Shown here: in pieces, positions 32,032 through 41,706 of the stretch
Position numbering within the stretch: position 1 is the stretch's first letter
Layout: each line of letters begins with the position of its first letter
DNA from: Ophiosphaerella korrae
Taxonomy: Eukaryota; Ascomycota; Dothideomycetes; Pleosporales; Phaeosphaeriaceae
Assembly: GCA_028456385.1 (NCBI GenBank)
Contig: JALNQF010000354.1
Span: 1 to 41,706 of the forward strand
Direction of reading: 5' to 3'
Length of the DNA: 41,706 nucleotides
Made by a program: the position numbers and the translations under genes
The notes under the pieces: model-generated
The model's database searches: none
Seen by the model: the letters and a program-made list of their open reading frames with translations, nothing else
What the model was told of the DNA's origin: nothing

Positions 32032-34209
32032 ACTAAGAAAGATTATACTATATAAATAATTTACCTACAATCTAGATATATAGTATATAATATTTAGGAT
32101 AAGATTAACCTAGAATCTTCTACTTAGCTAATTTAGAGACTAGAACTAATTAGAGCTCTAGTAATAGCTAACTATACTCTAGTATTAGGTGTTAAGACTC
32201 CTACGTAGTAGTCTAAACTCTTAGCTACTAGTTATAAAGCTTTTAAAGAAGACCTTAAATACTATAAAATATTAGCTAAGTAATACTATAGTAACTAACA
32301 CGAGTATAAAAAGAAGTAGTTAAGTCTCTAGTATATTATAATATTTATCTAATCCTTAGTCTTACTATATCTACTACGTATATACTACCTACTAAAATAA
32401 TCTCTATATTAGTAGCTATTAAACTTAAAGTAAACTATTAGCGTAGATAAGCGTATTAAGTAAGAGTATACACGTAATAGATACCTTAAATTACTTAAGC
32501 CTGTAAGAAGCCTAGTAAATTAGGATATATAGATAGCTAAGTATAACTACGCTACTACTAAGGCTAAAACGTATTAAGTAGTAAAGTTACTATAAATTAA
32601 TATAATTACTTAAGACTTTTTAGTAGCTATTAAATACGTAGTACTAATTTAGTCTATAACCTTTTAAGATAATAGAAGGCTATTACCTAGTATAAACTAG
32701 AGAGAGATAATAAAACGCTACTATAAGTATATAATAGTATACTATCCCCTAAATATAAAGAGGCGTAAAGCTACTTTTATAGTAGATAATACTTTACTTT
32801 ATACTACTAGTAGTAATACTACCTAGAGTAAGACTAGAGATACTTCTCTTATAGATAGCGCACTACTTAATAAATAAAGTAAACTTTGTAATTAACGTAC
32901 ACGTAGTAGTAATACTAACGTTAACTAAATAATAAGTTAAAGAGCTATAAGTAAATAATACCTAGCTTATAAAAGACCTTATAAACTTAGTAATTACTAC
33001 TATATTAATCTTAATAAAGTACTAGATTAGTAGACTCTAAGTAAGACTCTAAAAGAGCTTATTAATTATAAATATAAGTATAATATAACCTTATAAGGAC
33101 TAATAAGAAGATAGTTAAAGTATTAAACAAAGCTTTATATAGAACTATATACTAAGTTACTTTAGATTACTAAAATTTATAAAGAAGATTAACTAGAAAG
33201 CTAGTAAATATTAAGTATTAAGAGTACTTTTATTACTAAAACTATAAAGAATACTTATAATACCTACTCTCTCTAGAATTCCTTTATCCTAGACTCTAGT
33301 TTAACCTACTATATTATAAACAACTTAACTTATATATATAACTATTGTCTATTAAGGCTAAATAATTATATATAGGTAGGTAAGTTAAAGATATAAGTAA
33401 AAGGATATAGATCTCTTACTTTTATAATAAAAAGCTAGTTAATAGAAAATAAACTAGTTCTATATAATATAGCTATATACCTAGATATTCTTTATAACCT
33501 AGTTTCTTTCTAGCTACTCTAGTAGAGTGGAATATAGTAAAACACTTAATCTAAGCTAATAACTCTAAATAAGCTAAATAGATAAATAATTAGAGACCTT
33601 ACTAAGATCTATAGTTAATAAGTACTTAAGTATTATTTATTATATAATCTTATATACTAAGTAGTATACTATACTTATAAACTTTAAACTATTAGAGTAC
33701 TAGTACTACTATAGTATAAGAGACTTAGATATCTAGGACTAGCTATAATTAAATACCTTATCTAGTAAGCTTAAGGAGTATATATAAAAAAAGTATCTAT
33801 AGTCTAGTATAACGTATATAGTAAAGCTAAGATAAAGTAGTAAATTAGCTATATACTAAGAATTAGTTATAAAAGACTAAGAAATAGACTTTCTATTAAC
33901 TTCTACTTATATAAAGTATAAAGTATTACTAAAGAGAAAAGCTAAATACTTATTACTAATAAGTACTTAAAACTATAGTAGGAATTCTACTTTACTAATA
34001 ACTAGTTAGCTAAATTAATTATTAAAGTACTATTAAACTTAATCTTCTTTTTAAAAAATTAGTATAGTATCTTAGTTAAGGTAATTAAAACTAATAACAA
34101 GATTATAATAGTAAAACTAGAGGTCTAGCGCTAGTTAACCTTATAAGGTATTACTATTAAACCTTTAGCTCTAGATACTTAAGCTTAGAATAGAGGAGCT
34201 AAGCGCGCT
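32032..34209 (+). pseudogene. Copia gag-pol, N-terminal part (RIP-inactivated)
   Basis: One plus-strand frame runs from 32032 (DYTI, IIYLQSRYIVYNI, LEDL-type gag sequence with KAFKEDLKYYKILAK) into the protease motif DSSLTYYI at 33292, originally DSG. It continues to LDILYNLVSF at 33481, the copia strand before the GAG-pre-integrase domain. A small frameshift follows. The pre-integrase signature then appears as *YKRLRYLGLAII at 33713, originally WHKRLGHLGLA. Stops are TAA/TAG. It ends at the element 5 insertion, so integrase core, RT and RNase H are not seen. Confidence 0.75.
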
Positions 34210-34669
34210 TATAAGGGGCTTACTAGGGTCGACTTCCTAGTAACCCTTAAGGTGTTAGTAGATTAGGAGGTAATAATAAAAGCTTGTATAGTAGTTAATA
34301 ATAGACTATAAATAATAGAAGTTATTTTATAACTATCTTATATTAGCGTTCTATAGTTAAAAGATTAAATTATTAATACTATCTTAATAATATATATTGT
34401 ATTAACTATATACTTATACTAATCTACTTGTATAATACTATAGATTGTTACTAATCTATTTATACGTAATTATAGATTACCTCTAATCTATTCTTACGTT
34501 AATATAGATTACTTTAATCTATTTGCACGTAATTATAGATTACTACTACGTGTCCTAGTTATAAGTAGTTTCCTAATTAAGGTTATTACCCTACTCGTCC
34601 TATACTTCGTTAGTACCTAAGTTAAGACTAATTAGTTCTATCTTAGTTTCTCTTATTACGTCTATAATA
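34210..34669 (-). repeat. 3' LTR of element 5
   Basis: This 460-bp LTR is the same subtype as the reversed solo LTR, with four ~31-bp AATCTAT...ATAGATT units at about 34421-34547. The internal border is CTATCTCCCCCTCTAGG, the complement of a polypurine tract GGGGGAGATAG. Confidence 0.9.
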
Positions 34670-35342
34670 CTATCTCCCCCTCTAGGTAGGCCTTAGTTTA
34701 TCTATCTTAGAGCTAGAGTTATTAATCCTATTTCCTTATTAATATTAAGCTCTTTATCTTCTCTTATACCTACTAAATCTACTCTACGTTATCTTTAATT
34801 AGTAGATTATAAATTATATTATAGTATTACTATATTTCTTTATTCTTATTATAAATCTATAAATTATCTTCTAGAGTATATTTCTTTAAAATATAGTAGG
34901 GCTTGCGAGGTATATATTTATACTAATACTTACGCGTCTTATAATCTTTCTAGCGTATCTCTTATAGAGTGTATATTAATAATACTTATTTATATATCTA
35001 TACTTATTTATAATAGGGAGAGCTATTAACTATACTTAAGATAAACTATCTAAATAGATTACTAAAGCTAAAAAAGAACGTAATTAAATTCTAAGTATAT
35101 AAGTAGAAAATTACACTTATCTAGTTTATCTTTATAAGATAAAAGCCTTAAATAATAAGAAGTCTATAGTATAAGCTACTCTTATAGAGTCTAAGCTTAA
35201 TTTTAAGGCTATAGTAGAAGCTACTCCTATTATATTAGGTGTTTTTATCGCCTCTCTATCTAGTAGTAGTATTATTAGTTTTCTTAATTCGTTATAAGGC
35301 GTTCTAGGTAGTTCTAATTTTAGAACTCCTTTAGTTTCTTAA
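34670..35342 (+). pseudogene. Antisense ORF of element 5
   Basis: The first frame includes EVYIYTNTYAS and SLIECILIIL (about 34898-34990). After the shared break it reads ITKAKKERN, YLYKIKALNNKKS and IESKLNFKAIVEATP, ending SNFRTPLVS with TAA at 35340-35342. Several stops are present. It overlaps the pol stop (35320-35322). Confidence 0.55.
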
Positions 35343-38300
35343 AGTAGTTAAGATTATCTTCTAGTTCCTATATATCTTCCTATAGTTATCCTTTCTCGTC
35401 TATTCCTATCTATTTTACTAAATAGTAGTTCCTACTATTATAGAATTAATATACTAGGATTTTCTTAACTTTTTATTCTTCTTGTTCTCTATATATATCT
35501 ACTTTATACACTAGTAGTTCTATATTTTATAGTACTATCTCTAATAGTACTATATAGAAGGTTAAGTATATCCTTATCTTGTTTAGTAGCTTTAGTTTAA
35601 ATATAACTAGTATAACTTCTTTTTTAATTTTATATAGTCCTATTTTAATATAGTCTAGTTTTAAACTTAGTTATTTACTCTTAATATTTTTCTATACTAA
35701 CTATACTTTTTCTATCTCTTTAAATTAAGGTTTCTATTTATACTTCTTGTTATAGTATTTTACTATTTAATTATATAGGAATTCTACGTCCTATCTTAGC
35801 TAGTTATATATATTTTTTAGTCTATTAGTAAAGTTTTCTCCTCTTAGAGACTAAGATACTTCTAGTTTTAGTATTCTATATACGCTAGGGTTAAATATAT
35901 AGTTTATAAAGAAAGGTAATATTTTTATTATTATATTCTTTACGCTATTGTATACTAACTATACTATAGGTAGTAGCTATACCTAATTGTTCTAGTTGTA
36001 GTTAAGGTAGTATCTTAAGTATTACTTTACTATTTAGTTTATTTATTCTAATTATTTATCTATTTATAGATAATATATAGTAGATATTACGTATTTAATT
36101 CCTAGTTATATAGTTATTATTCCTTATAGTTTTAATATAAATCTTATATCTCTATCTATAATAATTTTATCTAGTAGTCTATATTAACTAACTATAGTTC
36201 CTAGGACCTAATATATAGTAACCTCTATCCTACTTTTTTTTTTATATAGTCTAAAGTATAAGTACTTTATAAGTTTATCTACTATTATTAGGATTCTATT
36301 ATACTTAATTCCTATTATTAGATCTTTAGACTTAGATAGTTTTATAATAAAGTCTATTGTAATAACTCTTTATAGTTATTCTAGTACTTCTACTTATTAT
36401 AGTATTCTATATAGTACGTATCTATTATATTTATTTCTTTAGTATTCTATATAATCTTATAGTACTTCTATTACTAGTTGTCTTGCTTTTAGAATATAGT
36501 AATCTTATAGTAGTCTATCTAATATTTTTTTAATACCTTAGTAGCTATATACTAGTAATTTATAGAATTATTATATAAATTCTCTTTAAATTTTCTTTAG
36601 AATATACGTTCTTCTATAGGCTTATATAAGTCCTTCTTAGATTTCTAGTTCTTCTATTTCTTTAGATACTTTTTATATTATTTTCTAAATCTATTTTTCT
36701 AGCTTACTATTCTTTCTTTTAAGTATTATAGCTATTTTAGGTATATTTAGAACTAAGTATCCTTCTTTATTCTATACTAGAACTATACTAGTAGCGTTTA
36801 CTTCTTCTTATAAGTCTAGTCTTCTACTAAGGGCGTCTATAAATTAGTTGTCTTTCTCTTTTATATATATAATTTCTATATTTAATATTAATAGGAATTC
36901 CTACTATCTAGTATATTATTATAATAGCTCTTTGTTTATTATAAATTTTATAAGATTCTTATAATCTATATAGACTTTTACCTTATATTTTACTTCTTAT
37001 AAGTATACTCTCTATTACTTAAATACTTTATAGATTACTAGTATTTCTTTATTATAAATTAAGTAGTTAAGTTCTACTATCTTTATCTTTTTAGAGAAGT
37101 ATTTAACTAGATATTCTTTTTTAGTTTCTAGATCTTCCTATATTAGTACTATTCTATAGACTAAGTTAGATACATCTATTTTTATAATCGCTAGTAGGTC
37201 TAGGTTATATATTCTAATAACTAGGTTTTCTATAAACTTCTTTTTAATCTTATTAAATACTTTATCGCATTCTTTTATCTATTTAAATAACGTATCTTTT
37301 CTTATAAGTCTTATTATTAGTTTTTTATAAAAGTTTACTAACCTATAAAATTATTATACCTCTTTTAGCTTTCTTAGTATTAGCTATTTATTAATTAACT
37401 TAATCTTTTTAAAGTTAATCTTAATTATCCCTAGTTCTATAATAAATCTAAGGAAATCTATTTCTTTTGTATAGAATTTGTATTTTCTTATTTTAAGAAA
37501 TAATTTATTTTCTACTAGCTTTTCTAGTACTTTATATATATATTATATGTATTCTTCCTCTATTTTTAAGAATATAAGGATATTGTCTAGGTATATAAAA
37601 GTAAATATATCTAGGTATTCTCTTAGTACTATATTAATCTTTTCTTAGAAGGCTACTAGTGTATTTATTAAGCTAAAGGGTATAACTAAGTATTTATATA
37701 ATCTATATTGTGTTCTAAACGCTATCTTCTACTTATCTCCTTCTTTAATTCTAATCTAGTAGTAAGCGTTCTAGATATCTAGTTTTATAAAGATTCTTAC
37801 TTTTTATAGCTTATCTTATATTCTATCTATTTATAGTAGTAGGTATTAGTTCTTATTTATAATTATATTAGTCTTTCTAAAATCTACGTAAAGTCTTTTA
37901 TTACTTATTCTCTTTTTATCTATAAATATAAGTCTATATACTACTAAAGATTTAGATTCTTATATCTATTCTTTCTTAATTACGTTTTTAATAAATACTT
38001 ATTTAATCTTAGATTCTTTTTCTATTTTTCTATAAACTAGGCTCTATCTTACGTCTTTATCTTCTTTTAAGTCTATCGCTAAGTCCTATAGCTAATATTC
38101 TAGAAAATATTCTTTAGGTTCTATAAGCTATTTTTCCTATTTCTTATATTCTTCTACGAATTTTCCTTTATAAGTGTTTATATTAGCTTTTAGTATATCT
38201 ATTTTATAGTAGCTAATTTTTCTTATTCTCTAATTAATATATAGGTTAGTTGTTTGTAACTATAGTATTTCTAGTATTATATCTTACTTGTTATTAATTG

Positions 38301-39812
38301 TCGTTATATCTATAACTATATTCTTAATTGTTATTCTTTCTAGTTCTAATATTAAGGGAACTGTCTTAAACCTAATTATTTCCTAGAATAGTTTTTATTT
38401 AATTATACTTAATTGTTAAAAGTACTTCTTTATTATATAACCTATTCCTTGTATTTTTATAAACTTCTTAGATATAAAGTTTTTTATAGCTCTACTATTA
38501 ATTATTAGTTATACTTTCTTTTTTTAGTATATACCTATTTTAGTAATATATAAGCCTCTTATACTTTCTAGTTTTTTTTACTTAGGTAATTTTATAAATT
38601 ATTTATCTTTCTAGGGCTATAACCTTACTTAGAGTTTATATTCTTTATATTTTAAATATTTATTATACGTGTATTTATACTATAGTCCTCCTTAGACGTA
38701 TTTTTTAGATAGTTTTAGTCCTAGCCTTACTACTAAGTATCTATCTTCTAGAATTACTTCTTATCCTTAGATATCTTTTACTAGAATTACTCTTATATAG
38801 TTATAGCCTCTTCTTCTTATAAGCTATATACTATTATTTACTTTAGAGTTCCTATATATAATATAATTTTTATCTAGGTATAATATCTATAATACTTTAA
38901 AATATACTAGATGTTTTAGGTTTATTATTTTATTATCTCCTTCTTAGTACTTATCTTTTCTAGGTATATCTATAGTTAAGATATAGTATACTATAAGTAT
39001 TCTTAGTATATAGGCTTTATTAATCTATTACGTCTTTTTTATAAGGAATTACTACACTCTTTATATAAGTATTTTTCTTACTATAACTATATATTACTTT
39101 ATCTATTCTTAAAATAGTATAAACTTTATTTCTTTAAGATTATATTCTTTCTAGTCTTTATACGCTTTCTCTATACTTATAACTATTAAGTATATCTAAA
39201 TAAACTTCTATTCTTTATTTTATTTCTCTATATCTATTATTATATAGCTATTATAGCTATATACGTCTAGCTAGGTATACTCTATACTTTTTATACTAAT
39301 TTACTTTTTACTTTCTTGTAGTTCTTTAGAGGAAGCTATAGTAGTCTCTTTATCTTATACCTATCCTTTAGCCTAGATTAATAGAATCTAGGGCTCCTCC
39401 CCTTCTAAGTCTTCTATTAGTAGGTCTATTACGTACGCTATTTCTTCTAGCTATACTTTTATTCTTTTTTTTATTACTACTACTTTATTCTTCTATAAGA
39501 ACTATTTTACTTCTTACTTACTAGAAATATATATATAGTAGTTATTCTTATAATAAAAGGTCTAATAGAGTATTATATATTATATTTCTTTACTCCTAGC
39601 TACTTTTTCTTAGGATTTAGCCTATACTTATAGTACTTCTTTTTTCTTTTTAGTTATTTTTAACTAAGTTTCCTTATCTTTCTTATAGTCTTTACTTCTA
39701 TAGTCTTTTATAAAGTATCTTAGCTTCCTATATTTATAATATACTATATCCTTTTTCTTCTATAATTAGTAGTCTTTTACGTAGTAGCCCTTCTTACTAT
39801 AGTTAAAGTACG
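35320..39812 (-). pseudogene. gag-pol of element 5, gag N-terminus missing
   Basis: From the knuckles (about 39815-39690) the minus strand continues through protease NSRA (about 38495), RT YLDNILIF (about 37600-37570), RNase H (about 37080-36850), integrase (about 36560-36130) and chromodomain (about 35480-35390). A deletion of about 30 bp near 37321 removes part of RT relative to element 1. It is inactivated by RIP and by the element 6 insertion within gag. Confidence 0.88.
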
Positions 39813-39817
39813 TAAAG

Positions 39818-40257
39818 TGTAATAGGCTTACTAAGGTTAACTTCCTAGTAGCTTATTAGGTATTAGTAGATTAGGAAGTAATAGTAAAAGTTTATATTAG
39901 GATCTATAATAGACTATAAACAATAGAAGATATTTTGTAACTATCTTAGTATTATCGCTCGTAGTTAATAATTAAATTGCTAATACTATCCTAATAATAC
40001 GCATCCTATTAACTATATACTTAGGTCCCTTAGCTAGCTTTATACTTCGTGTTTACTAAGATTATAAATTATAAATTTATTACGTACTTAGCTTTGTACT
40101 TTATATTTACTAAGATCGCGAATTACAAATTTATTACGTATCTCTATTATAGTTAGTTTCCTAGTTAAGTTTGTTACCTTATAAGTTATACGTACTTTTA
40201 TTATCTATAGTAGGGCTAACTAGCTTAAATTAGTTTCTTCTTATTATAGCTATAATA
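39818..40257 (-). repeat. 3' LTR of element 6
   Basis: This 440-bp LTR has the TTTACTAAGATTATAAATT block occurring twice (about 40048-40140), so it is related to the element 3 LTR subtype. The internal border is CTATTCCTTTCTCTAGGCAGG. Confidence 0.88.
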
Positions 40258-40933
40258 CTATTCCTTTCTCTAGGCAGGTTTTTGTTTCTCCGCCCTAGGC
40301 CTAAAGTTATTAGTCTAGTTTCTTTGTTTATTTCTAGTTCTTTATTATTCTCTATATCTTCTTATTCTAATTATAATAAACTTCTTCTTATTACTTGTAT
40401 TACTTATAATAGAGTTAAAATATTTACTTACGCCTATTACACTTAGTTAAAGCTTACTTATCTTATTTCTTTAAAGGATAGTAAGTATTATAGTAAGTAT
40501 ATTCTTGCTAATATTTAATATAAATATACTCTTTTAGGTATTTCTCTTATAGAGTATAAGTACTTAATTTCTATATAGTCTCTTCTTACTAAGTTATATA
40601 AGGCGAGCTATTAACTAGGCTTAAGAGATACTATTATTATAGCTTATAGAAGCTAAGGCTAAGTATAAGCTAACTCTTTATAAGCTAGTAGATCTTTACT
40701 CTTATATTAAGTATCTTTATAAAATAAAAGCCTATAATAATACTAAATTATCTAAATAGTCTTATACCTTAGAAGCTAAGATAGACTTTAAGGACGCTAT
40801 AGAGGCTGCTCTAGCTCCTATTGTATTAGACGTTCTTAACGTCTCTCTATTTATTATTAGTAGTACTAGTTTTCTTAGTTTACTACAAGGCGCTCTAGAA
40901 GGTTTTAACTTTAGAACTCCTCTAGTTTCTTAG
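40258..40933 (+). pseudogene. Antisense ORF of element 6
   Basis: This is one of the best-preserved copies. The first frame reads SKYYSKYILANI (Cys cluster before RIP), LLGISLIEYKYL and LLTKLYKASY. The second frame reads IEAKAKYKLTLYKLVDLYSYIKYL, then TLEAKIDFKDAIEAALAPIV and LEGFNFRTPLVS with TAG at 40931-40933. The second frame has a single internal stop over about 260 nt. The break lies at a TAG near 40650. Confidence 0.6.
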
Positions 40934-41630
40934 GGTAGATAAGGTTATTTTCTAGTTCCTATATTTCTTCCTATAGTTACCCTTTCTTGTCTATTCCTAT
41001 CTATTTTACTAGATACTAGTTTTTTCTATTGTAGAACTAGTATACTAGGATTTTCTTAACTTCTTATTCTTCTTATTCTCTATATATATCTACTTTATAT
41101 ACTAGTAGTTCTACGTTTTATAGTACTATTTTAAGTAGCGCTATATAAAAGGTTAGGTATATCTTTATCTTATTTAGTAGCTTTAGTTTAAATATAACTA
41201 GTATAACTTCTTTCTTAATTTTATATAGTCTTATTTTAACGTAATCTAGTTTTAAACTTAGTTATTTACTTTTTACGTTTTTCCTAACTAACTATACTTT
41301 TTCTCTTTTTCTAAATTAGAGTCCTTTTTTATATTTCTTATTATAGTACTTAGCTATATAATTATATAGGAATTCTACGTCCTATCTTAGTTAATTATAT
41401 ATATCTCTAAGTCTATTAGTAAAGTTTTTTCTTCTTAGAGACTAAGATACTTCTAGTCTTAGTATTCTATATATATTAGGGTTAAATCTATAGTTTATAA
41501 AGAAAAGTAATTCTCTTATTATTATATTCTTTGCGCTGTTGTATACTAACTATACTATAGGTAGTAGCTATACCTAATTGTTCTAGTTGTAGTTAAGGTA
41601 GTATCTTAAGTACTATTCTACTATCTAATT
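40911..41630 (-). pseudogene. pol C-terminus of element 6
   Basis: The conserved stop (40911-40913), chromodomain and integrase C-terminal linker align with elements 1 and 2. It is interrupted at about 41630. Confidence 0.8.
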
Positions 41631-41706
41631 ATAAGGTAGACTTTACGTAAGATAACTTAATAAGGTAGTTTTAATAATTAACTAAAAAGAGTAAATAGTA
41701 GATAAA
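41631..41706. other. Unidentified insertion or rearrangement at the window edge
   Basis: After CTATCTAATT the sequence no longer follows the chromovirus and reads ATAAGGTAGACTTTACG. It could be the end of another inserted repeat with a TATAAGG start, but too little is visible. Confidence 0.5.

Larger units (their letters stand above)
31087..34209 (+). mobile_element. Ty1/copia element, left part
   Basis: The element begins where element 4 pol stops (left flank ACTAT, 31082-31086) with TATTAGATAAG, a plausible RIP-altered TGTTAG LTR end. It has a 70-bp tandem duplication, then repeats, then a plus-strand gag-pol from about 32032. Element 5 cuts it at 34209. The LTR end and primer site were not located, and the right half is outside the window. 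Confidence 0.75.
34210..39817 (-). mobile_element. Element 5: chromovirus, left part, cut by element 6
   Basis: An LTR (34210-34669) and most of the internal region are present, running to the gag knuckles at 39817, where element 6 begins. It inserted into the copia element; the 5 bp before it are GCGCT, and the matching TSD would be outside the window. Confidence 0.9.
39818..41630 (-). mobile_element. Element 6: chromovirus, left part
   Basis: LTR 39818-40257 begins TGTAATAGG directly after TAAAG (39813-39817), splitting element 5 gag. Its internal region includes the antisense ORF and the C-terminal part of pol, and stops matching the family at about 41630, where another sequence starts TATAAGGTAGAC. 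Confidence 0.88.

Noticed and set aside
2460..41706. Mitochondrial or organellar DNA, suggested by very low GC
   Set aside because: LTR retrotransposons with target duplications, CA/TG-specific depletion and transition-only differences indicate RIP-treated nuclear DNA.
1..41706. tRNA, rRNA or telomeric repeats
   Set aside because: No cloverleaf-compatible box A/box B pair, rRNA core sequence or TTAGGG run was seen on either strand.

Overview
The window looks like filamentous ascomycete (Pezizomycotina) nuclear DNA. A small base-balanced island (about 205-2391) carries one intron-containing gene. The rest, about 39 kb, is extremely AT-rich repeat DNA in which CA and TG dinucleotides have been almost erased in favour of TA. 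Repeat copies differ from each other mainly by C-to-T and G-to-A changes, and their reading frames are full of TAA/TAG. This is the signature of repeat-induced point mutation (RIP). The species cannot be named from sequence alone.

Layout. 1-204: mutated AT-rich tract. 205-2391: island with an apparently intact three-exon alpha/beta-hydrolase gene (1376-2231, 247 residues). 2392-13950: a candidate DNA transposon with ~260-bp inverted arms (about 3031-12748), split by a complete 7,030-bp Ty3/gypsy element (element 1, 5671-12700, TSD TAGAG), plus unclassified AT-rich flanks. 13951-41706: a Russian-doll nest. An LTR of element X is followed by element 4, which is split by element 3 (14943-29810, TSD GTTAT). 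Element 3 is itself split by complete element 2 (16616-23648, TSD TACTT), a reversed solo LTR (24377-24835, TSD TAAAG), and two small non-gypsy insertions with 5-bp TSDs. Element 4 resumes and is cut by a Ty1/copia element (31087 on), which is cut by element 5 (34210 on), which is cut by element 6 (39818 on), which breaks off at about 41630.

The gypsy copies are one family. Their gag-pol lies on the minus strand: two CCHC knuckles, protease DSG, RT YLDD, RNase H, integrase and a C-terminal chromodomain. They are therefore chromoviruses, with a purine-rich tract next to the 3' LTR. All six internal regions also carry a second, plus-strand reading frame between the end of pol and the 3' LTR. 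It converges on pol, overlaps its end by about 23 bp, and ends in the same near-identical C-terminus in every copy. I consider this conserved antisense ORF the most unusual feature of the window. All transposon genes are inactivated: catalytic Asp has become Asn, zinc-binding Cys has become Tyr, and stops are frequent. The hydrolase shows none of this damage.
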